A stretch of 38,102 bases of DNA from Bacteroidota bacterium (GCA_021815365.1 JAKAGZ010000021.1:6693-44794), one strand, 5' to 3'. Shown: positions 17,695 through 26,638, counted from the stretch's first letter. Numbers and translations: made by a program. The notes: generated by a model not told the origin, from the letters alone.

Positions 17695-18608
17695 CAGATA
17701 AACTTCTCCACATCAGCATATTTATCAATTCCAAATATTTTAACATCGGGGTTAATTCTTTTTACAAGCCCCTGCAATACTTTACCGGGACCGACTTCAT
17801 AAAATTCATCAAAGCCATCTGTGATCATATTTTTAATTGTTTCTTCCCACCTGACCGGAGAAGTTACCTGCTCAACAAGAAGTTTTTTTATTTTTTCTTT
17901 TTCAGTAACCGGCTTTGCTGTAACGTTAGCATAGACCGGAAACCTTGCATCATAAACAGGAGTTCCATCAAGAGCTTTTTCAAGCTTTTCTTTTGCAGAC
18001 ATCATCAAGGGTGAATGAAAAGCTCCGCTGACAACTAATTCTTTTACCAGCTTTGCACCTTTAGCTTTACAAATTTCCATAGCCTTTTTAACTCCGCTGA
18101 CCGAACCTGAAATTACAATTTGTCCCGGAGAATTTAAATTTGCAGACTGCACGATTCCTGCAGAGGATGCCTCCCTGCAGCATTCATCCACAACTGTTGC
18201 ATCCAGTCCTACAACAGCAGCCATTGTTCCCGGATTTTCTTCACCGGATTGCTGCATTGCTTTGCCCCTTTCCCTGACTAATTTAACCGCATCATAAAAT
18301 TGAATAGATCCGGCAGCAACCAGAGCAGAATATTCTCCAAGCGAATGACCAGCAGCGCCTTCAGCCTGTAATGTTCTTATAATGGAGGAGAGGACAACAC
18401 TGTGCAAAAAAATAGCTGGCTGAGTAAACTCAGTTTGTTTTAATTTTTCTTCAGGTCCGTTGAATAACACGTATGATAAATTGACTCCCAGCGCTTCGTC
18501 GGCAGTCTTTATCATTTCTTTAACTTCGACAGAGTTATCATAAAGGTCTTTCGCCATACCGACATATTGCGATCCTTGACCCGGGAAAAGAAATGCTTTC
18601 TTATTCAT
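17694..18608 (-). CDS. fabD: Malonyl-CoA:ACP transacylase
   Basis: Transfers malonate from CoA to ACP. The nucleophile motif GHSLGEYSALVAAG, the opening FLFPGQGSQYVGM, and 'VSGAFHSPLMMSA' with its catalytic histidine are all present; about 304 residues, normal. I start it at ATG 18608 (MNKKAFLFPG); the in-frame TTG six bases upstream is possible but less likely. It follows fabH by about 30 bases and overlaps the DUF3109 gene as ATGA. Confidence 0.95.
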   Translation of the reverse strand: MNKKAFLFPGQGSQYVGMAKDLYDNSVEVKEMIKTADEALGVNLSYVLFNGPEEKLKQTEFTQPAIFLHSVVLSSIIRTLQAEGAAGHSLGEYSALVAAGSIQFYDAVKLVRERGKAMQQSGEENPGTMAAVVGLDATVVDECCREASSAGIVQSANLNSPGQIVISGSVSGVKKAMEICKAKGAKLVKELVVSGAFHSPLMMSAKEKLEKALDGTPVYDARFPVYANVTAKPVTEKEKIKKLLVEQVTSPVRWEETIKNMITDGFDEFYEVGPGKVLQGLVKRINPDVKIFGIDKYADVEKFI

Positions 18609-18642
18609 TTTCAAATTTTCTTATTCTAAATCCAGTATAACC

Positions 18643-19644
18643 TTAAATTGCCCAAACAGCATAAGCAGCACCCCAGGTAAAACCTGCGCCGAAAGCTGCA
18701 AGAATTATTTTATCCCCTTTCTTCAATCTTCCATCCCTGTAATACTCAGTCAAACACAAAGGAATAGTTGCAGCGGTAGTATTGCCGTATTTATCAATGT
18801 TGATCATAACCTTATCTTTGGTTATTCCCATTCTTTCAGCAGTAGCGTCAATAATTCTTAAATTTGCCTGATGAGGAACGAGGAAGGCAATGTCTTCAGA
18901 TTTTAAATTATTTTTCTGCATAATCTCGTAAGAAATATCAGCCATACCCTTAACGGCAACTTTGAAAACTGCTTTACCGTCCTGGTAGAGGTAGTGCATT
19001 TTTTTCTCGACTGTTTCAAGTGTAGGAGGATTAAGGCTGCCTCCTCCTTTCATATACAAAGCATCCTTTCCGGATCCGTCTACTTTTAGAAGAGAATCCT
19101 GCAGACCAAAACTTTTATCTTCAGAGGGTTCGAGCAAAATAGCGGAAGCGGCATCGCCGAAAAGTATGCAGTTGTTTCTGTCAGTGTAATCCACAATCGA
19201 GCTCATCTTATCTGCACCGATGACCATTACTTTTTTATAATTGCCGCTTTCAATAAGCGAGCAGCCTGTTTGGTATGCAAATAAAAATCCCGAACAAGCA
19301 GCAGAAAGATCAAAACCCCATGCATTTTTCGCCCCGATCTTATCCTGAACGAGGCATGCTGTCGCAGGGAAAAACATATCGGGCGTTACAGTTGCCACAA
19401 TTATAACCTCAATTTCTTCGGCAGAAATATTTTTAGATCTTAATAAATCTTCGGCAGCTTTAGCTGCAAGATCGCTTGTAGCGCCGTTCTCTAATATTCT
19501 TCTTTCCTTAATGCCGGTCCTTGTTCTGATCCATTCATCTGTTGTATCAACAATTTTTTCAAAATAGGCGTTATCTAAAATTTTATCAGGGACGTACAAT
19601 CCCACTGCCGTAATTACCGCACTGAATTTTTTATTGCTGTTCAT
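18643..19644 (-). CDS. fabH: 3-oxoacyl-[acyl-carrier-protein] synthase III (KAS III)
   Basis: Starts fatty-acid synthesis by condensing an acyl-CoA with malonyl-ACP. The 333-residue protein has the catalytic Cys in DLSAACSGFLFAYQTG, His in VPHQANLRIIDAT, and Asn in KYGNTTAATIPLCL, the Cys-His-Asn triad of FabH. It follows plsX by 7 bases in the usual plsX-fabH-fabD order. Primer preference (acetyl or branched) cannot be read from the sequence. Confidence 0.96.
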   Translation of the reverse strand: MNSNKKFSAVITAVGLYVPDKILDNAYFEKIVDTTDEWIRTRTGIKERRILENGATSDLAAKAAEDLLRSKNISAEEIEVIIVATVTPDMFFPATACLVQDKIGAKNAWGFDLSAACSGFLFAYQTGCSLIESGNYKKVMVIGADKMSSIVDYTDRNNCILFGDAASAILLEPSEDKSFGLQDSLLKVDGSGKDALYMKGGGSLNPPTLETVEKKMHYLYQDGKAVFKVAVKGMADISYEIMQKNNLKSEDIAFLVPHQANLRIIDATAERMGITKDKVMINIDKYGNTTAATIPLCLTEYYRDGRLKKGDKIILAAFGAGFTWGAAYAVWAI

Positions 19645-19651
19645 TTATCTC

Positions 19652-20689
19652 TCAGTCACTTAAGTTAGAATATTTTTGTATCGAAGTTTCAATTTTCCTG
19701 ATCAGTTGCTTATGGTGCATTTCATTTGCTTTCAGCACCATATTTCTTATTGCTTTAACCGAGCTTGCACCGTGCCCTATAATACTAATTCCGTTTATAC
19801 CGAGCAAGGGAACGCCGCCGTGTTCCTGGTAATCAAAATCCTTCAGGATTTCTCTCAGCGTACTTCTTACCAGAGCAATTTTTAATTTGTTGAAAAAACT
19901 TTTATCTGCATACTCCTTAAATTTAAACTTCAGGAAAGGAATAACACTCTCGCCAAACTTAATCAAAATATTCCCAACAAAACCATCACATACAATTACA
20001 TTCGCAGTACCTTTCAGAATATCTCTTCCCTCAACATTGCCAATGAAATTAAGTTTAGTTTTTTTAATTAATTCAGCAGCGGCAAGAGTAACTTCATTGC
20101 CTTTGGATTCTTCTTCACCTACGCTTAAAATACCAACGGTAGGGTTTTCAATACCGAACATTTCGCGTGCGTAGATCGTTCCTATCACAGCATATTCCTG
20201 CAGATGTTTTGGTTTTGAATCAACACTTGCACCTACATCGAAAACCGTGCAAACTCCGGCTTGATTCGGCATATAAGCTCCGATCGTTGGTCTGCCAACA
20301 CCCGGTATCCTGCCGATTATCAGGGTCGAAGCAGCCATCACTGCGCCGGTATTTCCTGCACTGACGAACGCATCGGCTTTTTTTTCTTTGACTAAATTAG
20401 CGCCAACTACAATTGAGGAGTTCTGTTTTTTCTTCAGAGCTGTGGTCGGAGTCTCACCCATTTCAATTACTTCGTCAGCATTGATAATAAAATTTTTATC
20501 GAACAAAAGATTGTTTTCGGAAATTACGCGGAGTATCTCGTTTTCTTTTCCAACAAGATACAAATCAAAATCCTTTGAAAGGTTGTAAGCTTCAATTGCG
20601 CCAACTACAGAATTCTGCGGGGCGAAATCGCCCCCCATTGCATCAACAACTATTCTGCACCTGGACTTGTTGGATTCAGAATTGTTCAT
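19652..20689 (-). CDS. plsX: Phosphate acyltransferase PlsX
   Basis: Makes acyl-phosphate from acyl-ACP, feeding PlsY in phospholipid synthesis. The 345-residue protein opens with the family hallmark RIVVDAMGGDFAP and contains VCDGFVGNILIKFGE and GVPLLGINGISIIGHGASS, all diagnostic. ATG at 20689, 21 bases downstream of rpmF, in the conserved rpmF-plsX-fabH arrangement. Confidence 0.96.
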   Translation of the reverse strand: MNNSESNKSRCRIVVDAMGGDFAPQNSVVGAIEAYNLSKDFDLYLVGKENEILRVISENNLLFDKNFIINADEVIEMGETPTTALKKKQNSSIVVGANLVKEKKADAFVSAGNTGAVMAASTLIIGRIPGVGRPTIGAYMPNQAGVCTVFDVGASVDSKPKHLQEYAVIGTIYAREMFGIENPTVGILSVGEEESKGNEVTLAAAELIKKTKLNFIGNVEGRDILKGTANVIVCDGFVGNILIKFGESVIPFLKFKFKEYADKSFFNKLKIALVRSTLREILKDFDYQEHGGVPLLGINGISIIGHGASSVKAIRNMVLKANEMHHKQLIRKIETSIQKYSNLSD

Positions 20690-20710
20690 TAAAAAAGGAT
20701 TTTTTATGAA

Positions 20711-20890
20711 TTAGCTTTTAGGTAAAAACATTGAGCGTTCATTATAATAACCGCAGGCAGGGCAGGCACGATGTGTAAGTTTCATTTCACCGCAATTTGA
20801 GCACGTACCCAAAGCAGGAACTGCCGCTTTATAATGTGTTCTGCGTTTGTTTGTTCTTGACTTTGACATTCTGCGTTTTGGATTTGGCAT
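20711..20890 (-). CDS. rpmF: 50S ribosomal protein L32
   Basis: Small zinc-ribbon ribosomal protein. The ATG at 20890 gives the canonical [20 protein letters not shown] start, 59 residues; the longer open frame beginning at 20956 adds 22 residues with no counterpart in the family and overlaps the DUF177 gene, so I reject it. Two CxxC pairs (CSNCGE and CPACGYY) make the zinc ribbon. Co-transcribed with DUF177 upstream and plsX downstream, as in most bacteria. Confidence 0.96.
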   Translation of the reverse strand: MPNPKRRMSKSRTNKRRTHYKAAVPALGTCSNCGEMKLTHRACPACGYYNERSMFLPKS

Positions 20891-20916
20891 TTTTATTTTC
20901 TCTTTTTTATTTTTAA

Positions 20917-21438
20917 TTAATTTAATTTGTTTCTTAATTTTTCCAAAGGCTGCCATCTTGGGTCTGCCTCATCTTTAGTGCAGCCGCATTCTCCATAGTT
21001 GAGGTCTTTACCACAGGAGGCGCACAAGCCTTTGCAATCTTCTTTACATAATTTTTTCATTGGAATTGCAATAAGCGCATAATCTCTGACGTCGTTTGCA
21101 ATATCAATTTTATCAGCATCAACAGGAAGATAAGTAAGATTTATATTGCCGCTGTCTTCGGGTTCGCTTCCAGTGTAGTTCCATTCCTTCGAAAAAAGAT
21201 AGACCATCTGATAATCTGTTTTAACTGTACTTTTAAGATCACATCCGCAGCGGTCACATTGATATTTTGCATTAAGAGTTAAAACCGCATTAAGCACTAT
21301 CTGGCTGTGTGATTTCGATAATTCTACTTCCACATTGCAATTTCCGTAGAAAGGCTCATCTACGCCTATCTCACTGATATTCTCATCAAAGCTTAAATTA
21401 TGAACACCGTCTCTGAGGTTCGAAATCTTAATAATCAT
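20917..21438 (-). CDS. DUF177 (YceD-like) protein
   Basis: Protein encoded directly before rpmF, as in most bacteria; YceD-family members are linked to ribosomal RNA or ribosome accumulation. I start it at ATG 21438 ([20 protein letters not shown]), preceded by GAGAGAA, giving 173 residues; the open frame continues upstream to 21642, but that part reads unlike protein and lacks family homology. Cysteine pairs are at CDRCGCDL in the middle and a cluster [23 protein letters not shown] near the C terminus, which suggests zinc binding. It is probably the first gene of the rpmF-plsX-fab transcript, with its promoter in the region upstream. Confidence 0.88.
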   Translation of the reverse strand: MIIKISNLRDGVHNLSFDENISEIGVDEPFYGNCNVEVELSKSHSQIVLNAVLTLNAKYQCDRCGCDLKSTVKTDYQMVYLFSKEWNYTGSEPEDSGNINLTYLPVDADKIDIANDVRDYALIAIPMKKLCKEDCKGLCASCGKDLNYGECGCTKDEADPRWQPLEKLRNKLN

Positions 21439-21806
21439 GGGAATTCTCTCACAAAGTGCAACATAGCTGTCCCTTCGTCGGGAATGCCTTTCCACAGGAA
21501 GCCTCGGATTGGCAAAAAATAAGCTAAAACAGAACGAAATATAGATATAGCTCATTTGATAATCAAATTTGCTTGGAAAAGTTTGAAGGTTACAGGTTTG
21601 TTTAACCGGCAGGTAATAAATCCGACCCAAAACAATTAACATTCAAATATTTCAATAATCCCAAACTGCAACCAGTAGTTGCATAATTACTCCAACCATT
21701 AGCCGGAAAAATTCCATATTGAAATGACAAAAATAAATAATTAAAATACCAGTACTAAAGTTGTAATATACAGTTTTACTTATCATTATTTTTAATGTGA
21801 ATCGAA
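21439..21806. other. Divergent intergenic region between DUF177 and AbiE
   Basis: No gene seen. It must hold the promoter of the DUF177-rpmF-plsX-fab transcript (minus strand) and leads into the AbiE promoter (plus strand). A TATATTTC sequence on the minus strand near 21540 resembles the Bacteroidota -7 element TAnnTTTG but differs at its last base. A small inverted repeat TGCAAC-CAGTA-GTTGCA lies at 21667-21683. Confidence 0.4.
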
Positions 21807-21837
21807 TCTTAGGCAAATTTCGTATATTTGCCTAAGA
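21807..21837 (+). promoter_or_regulatory. Palindromic operator over a TAnnTTTG-type -7 element, upstream of abiEi
   Basis: TCTTAGGCAAAT (21807-21818) and ATTTGCCTAAGA (21826-21837) are perfect 12 bp inverted repeats around TTCGTAT. The right arm contains TATATTTG (21823-21830), an exact match to the Bacteroidota -7 consensus TAnnTTTG. It ends 17 bases before the antitoxin ATG. AbiEi proteins are known to repress their own promoters through inverted repeats, so this is most likely the autoregulatory site. No clear -33 TTG at the usual spacing was seen. Confidence 0.65.
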
Positions 21838-21854
21838 AATGATTCAATAATATT

Positions 21855-22448
21855 ATGAATACTCTGCTTAAAATATTCAAAGCACACAATGGCTTTGCTA
21901 GAATGCAAGAACTCCGGAATAATGGTATCCAGACAAGAACAATTGCCAAAGCTGTTAATGACGGCATTGTTGAAAAAATCAAACCCGGTCTCTACAAGCT
22001 GGTAGATTACCCGTGGGATGAACACGGCAGCTTTGCGGATGTTTGCAGCTCTAATAACAAAGCTGTTATCTGTCTTACTTCCGCAGCTTCCTATTATGAT
22101 CTGACAACTTTTAATCCCTCCTACATAACAGTTGCCGTCCCTCATAATACGCCGGGCTTTAAGCTTGAATATCCGCCTATTCAAGTTTACTATTTCTCAC
22201 ATAAATATTATGAAACCGGACTAAATGAAATTAAAACTAAAAGCGGGCTTATAAAAATCTACGACCGGGAAAAGACAATATGCGATCTCTTTCGATACCG
22301 GAACAAAATAGGTGACGACATTGTCATTGAATCCCTAAAAAATTATCTCAGACTTAAGAAGCGGGACATTAACAAACTGTTTGAACATGCAGAGACTCTC
22401 AGCGTAAAAGGGAAAATACTTCCTTATGTAAAAGCGATTGTTGGCTGA
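21855..22448 (+). CDS. abiEi: AbiEi-like antitoxin / autorepressor (type IV toxin-antitoxin)
   Basis: A 197-residue protein with an N-terminal winged helix-turn-helix (about 8-50, 'FARMQELRNNGIQTRTIAKAVNDGIVEKIKPGLYKL') and the C-terminal AbiEi domain ('ICLTSAASYYDL', 'ITVAVPHNT', 'IKIYDREKTICDLFRYRNKIG'). Antitoxins of this family counter the AbiEii nucleotidyltransferase without binding it and repress the operon. Its stop overlaps the toxin ATG (TGATG), giving coupled expression. The operator lies immediately upstream. Confidence 0.88.
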   Translation: MNTLLKIFKAHNGFARMQELRNNGIQTRTIAKAVNDGIVEKIKPGLYKLVDYPWDEHGSFADVCSSNNKAVICLTSAASYYDLTTFNPSYITVAVPHNTPGFKLEYPPIQVYYFSHKYYETGLNEIKTKSGLIKIYDREKTICDLFRYRNKIGDDIVIESLKNYLRLKKRDINKLFEHAETLSVKGKILPYVKAIVG

Positions 22449-23353
22449 TGGCTAAAAAAGAAATTACAAATATTGCTTTATCTGTAAAAGAAAGGCTGAT
22501 TAACTATTCTCGTAAAAACTTTTTAGAGTTTAATTCTGTTCTGCTTCAATATATTCAAGAGAGATTTCTATTTAGAATTTCCAAATCTGTTTACTCAAAT
22601 AATTTTGTACTTAAAGGCGCACTTCTTTTTCTTGCCCATGATATAAGCAGGCTTCGCCCCACCAAGGATATTGATTTGTTAGGAAGCTCTCTTCCTAATA
22701 AGATAAAAGCTTTAAAAGAAATTTTCCAAGAAATAGCTTCAATAAATTTTGAAGATGGATTAACCTTTGATCCTCTTTCTATTTCTGCTGAGGAGATAGT
22801 TGAGCAGGGTGAATATCATGGTATTAGAATTAAATTAACCGCTAAGCTTGGTACTGCAATGCAACAAATCCAAATTGATATTGGTTTTGGCGATGTTATT
22901 TATCCCGGTTCTCTGATAATTGATTATCCTACTTTGCTTGATTTTGAAGCTCCTCACTTAAAGGTATATTCACTTGAATCTGCAATCGCAGAAAAATTTG
23001 AAGCTATAGTTTCACTTGGCATTGCTACAAGCAGAGTGAAAGACTTTTACGATATTCATCTCTTTGCTTCAAGTAAAGAGTTTGACCTTTTAACATTGCA
23101 CAATGCTTTAACAGAAACATTTAACAACCGGCAAACCTCAATTGAAAAACGCAATTCTATTTTTGCTGATAAGTTTAAGAATGATGAAGACCTCAATAAG
23201 CTTTGGTCGGCATTTCTTAAGAAACACTCACTTAAGTTAGATCGAAATTTTTCAGAAGTAGTTTCCAAAGTTGAAGCATTTGTTGAATCAGCTTGCAATA
23301 AAGTCAATTCAACTAAAACATGGAATTATAAAGATTGGAGATGGAATAGATGA
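22448..23353 (+). CDS. abiEii: AbiEii-like nucleotidyltransferase toxin
   Basis: A 301-residue member of the AbiEii/DUF1814 nucleotidyltransferase family, toxin partner of AbiEi; family members transfer nucleotides to essential RNAs (MenT toxins act on tRNA) and give abortive-infection phage defence. Motif I is 'FVLKGALLFL' and motif II the metal site RPTKDIDLLGSSL; later 'IQIDIGFGD' provides the third acidic position and 'YSLESAIAEKFEAIVSLG...RVKDFYDI' the conserved Lys/Asp region. ATG at 22448, overlapping abiEi by one base. Confidence 0.88.
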   Translation: MAKKEITNIALSVKERLINYSRKNFLEFNSVLLQYIQERFLFRISKSVYSNNFVLKGALLFLAHDISRLRPTKDIDLLGSSLPNKIKALKEIFQEIASINFEDGLTFDPLSISAEEIVEQGEYHGIRIKLTAKLGTAMQQIQIDIGFGDVIYPGSLIIDYPTLLDFEAPHLKVYSLESAIAEKFEAIVSLGIATSRVKDFYDIHLFASSKEFDLLTLHNALTETFNNRQTSIEKRNSIFADKFKNDEDLNKLWSAFLKKHSLKLDRNFSEVVSKVEAFVESACNKVNSTKTWNYKDWRWNR

Positions 23354-23445
23354 GTAATCTTCCTAAAGGTTGGACGAAGAATATATCAATATTTACCCTT
23401 AAATTTGAATTATCATTTACTTCCAAATTTGGACAAAATAATTAA
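23350..23445 (+). pseudogene. Truncated 31-codon stub resembling the start of an HsdS specificity subunit
   Basis: Overlapping the toxin stop, ATG 23350 begins MSNLPKGWTKNISIFTLKFE and stops at TAA 23443-23445. 'LPKGW' shortly after the initiator Met is the typical opening of type I restriction specificity subunits (HsdS target-recognition domains), where a GxV/L strand follows; here the homology is lost after about 9 residues. The overlap with abiEii as ATGA implies it was once the next gene of the operon, later deleted. The evidence is short, so this stays tentative. Confidence 0.4.
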
Positions 23446-23456
23446 ATAGCTGCATA

Positions 23457-24356
23457 ATGCTCACAGTACAAAACCTGACAAAGGAATATAAAAACGTAAC
23501 AGCAGTTAACGATATTTCTTTTAATGTTGAGCCGGGCAGAGTTTTTGGTCTGCTGGGACCAAACGGCGCAGGGAAAACAACTACAATAAGGATCGTCTTA
23601 AATATTATAAGACCAACATCAGGCTCAGTTCTGTTTAACAATAGATCCATCACAAATGAATTCTTCAACAAAATAGGCTACCTCCCCGAAGACAGGGGGC
23701 TCTATAAAAAAAGTAAAGTTATTGATGTCATTAACTATTTTGCTAAACTGAAAAACATTGACAAAAATTCTATCCGGCAAAAAGCTGACCACTGGCTGAG
23801 AAAACTTGAGATCGAAAATTACCGGCATAGAAAAATAGAAGAGCTTTCGAAAGGCAATCAGCAGAAAGTGCAGTTCATTACAGCCATAATTCACGATCCG
23901 GAACTGCTGATCCTTGATGAACCGTTTGCAGGTTTCGACCCGATCAATCAGCAGCAGATAAGAGAAACAATTTTGTCTTTTGTTAATTCAGGAAAGATCG
24001 TTATCCTTTCAACACACCAGATGGAAACTGCGGAAAAATTATGCTCTGATATTTTACTTCTGAATAACGGGAAGGAAGTCTGCAAAGGAAGTCTTGCAAA
24101 AATTAAAAAGGACTTCGGGACTAATAATATAAAAATTGAATTTGAAGGCGATGCTTCTTTCTTAAATTCACTTCCTGAAGTGAACTCTGCTGATCTGTAT
24201 GGTATTTACGCTGAGATACATCTGAAGAAAGAAATAAAACCTGCTGAATTCCTGAGAAAAATTTCCGGCAGGCTTTTAATAAACCATTTCTCAGTGATAG
24301 AACCTACGCTCAATAAAATATTTATAGATGCAATAAAAAACAGTAATCACAAATGA
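23457..24356 (+). CDS. ABC transporter ATP-binding protein (NatA/DrrA-like, DUF4162-type C terminus)
   Basis: ATPase of an ABC-2 type exporter. Of 299 residues, Walker A is at 34-42 (GPNGAGKTT), the signature loop at about 130-136 (LSKGNQQKV), Walker B at 150-156 (LLILDEPFAGFDP), and the switch His in 'ILSTHQMETAEKL'. The C-terminal 80 residues form the accessory domain found in NatA-like ATPases. It overlaps its permease by ATGA. Substrate unknown: NatAB-like systems export Na+, drugs or lipids. The start is an ATG following an AT-rich leader with no Shine-Dalgarno sequence. Confidence 0.92.
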   Translation: MLTVQNLTKEYKNVTAVNDISFNVEPGRVFGLLGPNGAGKTTTIRIVLNIIRPTSGSVLFNNRSITNEFFNKIGYLPEDRGLYKKSKVIDVINYFAKLKNIDKNSIRQKADHWLRKLEIENYRHRKIEELSKGNQQKVQFITAIIHDPELLILDEPFAGFDPINQQQIRETILSFVNSGKIVILSTHQMETAEKLCSDILLLNNGKEVCKGSLAKIKKDFGTNNIKIEFEGDASFLNSLPEVNSADLYGIYAEIHLKKEIKPAEFLRKISGRLLINHFSVIEPTLNKIFIDAIKNSNHK

Positions 24357-25597
24357 ATAAAATCTTTTCAGTTGCCAAATGGGAATTTATTGAGAAGGTA
24401 AAGACCAGGGCGTTTTTAATTTCTATGATAGTTACTCCTGTAATTATTATTGCTTTTGCTGTTCTTCCGACACTGCTTGGTAACCAGGAAGGTGAAGCTA
24501 CAAAAGTTATCGGCGTGGTTGATAAGTCGGGGCTTTATTTCGATGGCCTTAAAGAAAAAATCTCGGGTGATAAGCTTTCTGATAACCTGCCGAAGTATGT
24601 GCTTGTAAATTTAAGCACTGAAAAGAATGATGCTGACTCATTACAAAAATCTGCCGATAAAGAAGTTTTTGACCAAAAGATCAGCGCATACTTAATGATA
24701 AAGTACGGCGGCACTGATTCGGTAAACGTCCAGTGGAGAAGCAGGAGTGCTGCAAACTTTAATGATGTAAGAACCTTTGAACGCGCTTTTAACGATACAA
24801 GGATAGATCTGAAATTTAAACAGGAAGGGATTGATCCTTCACTGAAAAAATTCATCAGCAAAGAAGTAGATATTAAACCCATAAAAATAAGCAAAGAAGG
24901 AAGGGACACTGAATCCGACTTCCTGAACATTTTCTTTTCATCTTTTATATTTATTATCCTCTTAATGGTAATGATCATTTCTTCAGGGGGAATGCTGGTA
25001 AGAAGCCTGTTAGAAGAAAAATCAAACAGGCTGATAGAGATTTTAGTTTCGAGCTGTACACCTGCACAACTTCTCACGGGAAAGATATTCGGACTCAGCC
25101 TTCTCGGTTTATTCCAGATCGTAATATGGGGATTGATAGGGATCAGCCTTACAGGCGCAGGGACTGTTCATCCCGATGCATTTCAGAACATTCCCCTTAC
25201 TCTTGTTTATTTTATACTGGGATTTATTTTTTATACAGGAATATTTGTCGGCTTAGGCTCTGTAGTAACAACCGAGCAGGAAGCTCAACAGTTTACAAGC
25301 TACTTAAGTATGATACTCGTTTTACCAATTGTTTTTGCTATCACTGCAATACAAAATCCTAACTCGGAGTTTGTAAGAATATTATCCTATATCCCATTAA
25401 CAACTCCATCAATTATGCTTTTGAGACTGAATATTGCTCCCCTGCCCACCTGGGAAATTTTACTGACAATTTTTATTCTGCTTATCTCAATCTTTATTTC
25501 GATCCGGCTCTCTTCTAAAATTTTTAAGATTGGAATTCTTTCTTATGGCAAGAGACCATCGCTCCGGGAATTAATTAACTGGATAAAAGAAAAATGA
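24353..25597 (+). CDS. ABC-2 type permease (NatB-like)
   Basis: Membrane partner of the preceding ATPase, 414 residues. A first membrane helix (about 18-42, 'FLISMIVTPVIIIAFAVLPTLL') is followed by a large extracytoplasmic domain (about 45-190) and then five or so further helices (about 195-395), including the 'NRLIEILVSSCTPAQLLTGKIFGLSLLGLFQI' coupling region. This is the NatB/YhaP topology. Four-base ATGA overlap with the ATPase gene indicates stoichiometric expression. Confidence 0.9.
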   Translation: MNKIFSVAKWEFIEKVKTRAFLISMIVTPVIIIAFAVLPTLLGNQEGEATKVIGVVDKSGLYFDGLKEKISGDKLSDNLPKYVLVNLSTEKNDADSLQKSADKEVFDQKISAYLMIKYGGTDSVNVQWRSRSAANFNDVRTFERAFNDTRIDLKFKQEGIDPSLKKFISKEVDIKPIKISKEGRDTESDFLNIFFSSFIFIILLMVMIISSGGMLVRSLLEEKSNRLIEILVSSCTPAQLLTGKIFGLSLLGLFQIVIWGLIGISLTGAGTVHPDAFQNIPLTLVYFILGFIFYTGIFVGLGSVVTTEQEAQQFTSYLSMILVLPIVFAITAIQNPNSEFVRILSYIPLTTPSIMLLRLNIAPLPTWEILLTIFILLISIFISIRLSSKIFKIGILSYGKRPSLRELINWIKEK

Positions 25598-25633
25598 AAA
25601 TCATCTCTCATTTTTAATATTAATTAAACCATT

Positions 25634-26638
25634 ATGCTGATAATTTCATCTGCCATAGCTGCTGCAATTCCAATGTTAGTTTACCTGACGATCATCTGGC
25701 GATTTGACAGGTATGACCGCGAGCCTTTTGCACTGCTGCTGAAGAATTATCTCTGGGGAGCTTTGGGAGCTATAATACTTGCTCTCATCGGCAGCGGAGT
25801 TTTATCAATACTCTTTTCTTTCTTAATTCAGTCTAAAGAAATTCTGCAGAGGACTGAAACAATTATTATTGCACCTGTTATTGAAGAGATCACAAAAGGT
25901 ATTTTTCTTTTTATCACAGTAAAAAATATTAAATTCGATAATATGACTGACGGAATAGTTTACGGCGGGGCGATAGGTCTGGGCTTTGGAATGACAGAAA
26001 ATTTTCTTTACTTCATTGCTTACGGAAATACTTTATCGGAATGGCTGTCTATTGTATTGATCAGAACTTTATTTTCTGCGGTAATGCACTGCGTTTCCAC
26101 AGCAGCGTTCGGTGCTTTCCTTGGCTATGCAAAATTCAAAGACAGCTATGCAAAAACATCTTTAACTCTTGTTGGTTTGTTTACAGCAATGCTCATACAT
26201 TTTGCCTGGAACCTCAGTGTTAGTTTTGAATCAACTGCTTTGCCAGGATTTATCTTTATGATTTTTACGTTAGTAATTTTTATTGCTGCATATTCGGTTT
26301 CGGTTTTGAGTGAAAGGAAAATCATTACCGAAGAGCTTACTGATGAAACAGCAAGCGGCTTAATACCGCCGGAACATATAAACATTTTGAACTCCCCTTT
26401 GAGAAATAAAACAGGGTGGATTGATGAAAGTATTCGTAAATTATATATCAGCGCTGCAACAACTCTTGCATTCAGGAAAGTGCAGCTTCAGAATTCCAAA
26501 GGAATGAGTAAAATTTATTACGAAAAAGATGTGGAGTATTTCAGAAACTTTATTTCTAATTTATTATCATCCCGGAAGGAAACTGCAAAAGATTATACCC
26601 GGAATCCGGGAGAAACAAAACCTGGTGAAAAATTATGA
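25634..26638 (+). CDS. PrsW-family intramembrane metalloprotease
   Basis: Polytopic membrane protein of 334 residues. It has the PrsW signatures: EE at 84-85 in PVIEEITKG, GFGMTENFLYF at 117-127, H152 in 'SAVMHCVSTAAFGAFLGYA' and H189 in 'AMLIHFAWNL', the presumed zinc-site glutamates and histidines. PrsW in Bacillus cleaves an anti-sigma factor; the substrate here is unknown. A soluble C-terminal tail of about 110 residues ('LTDETASGLIPPEHINILNS') follows the last helix. Its stop overlaps the next ATG (ATGA), so it is coupled to the DUF2064-like gene. Confidence 0.85.
   Translation: MLIISSAIAAAIPMLVYLTIIWRFDRYDREPFALLLKNYLWGALGAIILALIGSGVLSILFSFLIQSKEILQRTETIIIAPVIEEITKGIFLFITVKNIKFDNMTDGIVYGGAIGLGFGMTENFLYFIAYGNTLSEWLSIVLIRTLFSAVMHCVSTAAFGAFLGYAKFKDSYAKTSLTLVGLFTAMLIHFAWNLSVSFESTALPGFIFMIFTLVIFIAAYSVSVLSERKIITEELTDETASGLIPPEHINILNSPLRNKTGWIDESIRKLYISAATTLAFRKVQLQNSKGMSKIYYEKDVEYFRNFISNLLSSRKETAKDYTRNPGETKPGEKL

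Noticed and set aside
20891-20956. 22-codon extension of rpmF
   Set aside because: Canonical L32 starts MPNPKRR; the extension overlaps DUF177 and is lysine-rich noise.
21439-21642. N-terminal extension of the DUF177 frame to 21642
   Set aside because: The extension has no family counterpart, and ATG 21438 with GAGAGAA upstream gives the normal length.
21667-21683. TGCAAC-CAGTA-GTTGCA inverted repeat as an operator
   Set aside because: Only 6 bp arms in a long intergenic region, with no relation to a recognisable promoter.
24535-25077. 180-codon minus-strand ORF antisense to the ABC permease
   Set aside because: Shadow of a real gene; composition follows the complementary codons and no family is recognisable.
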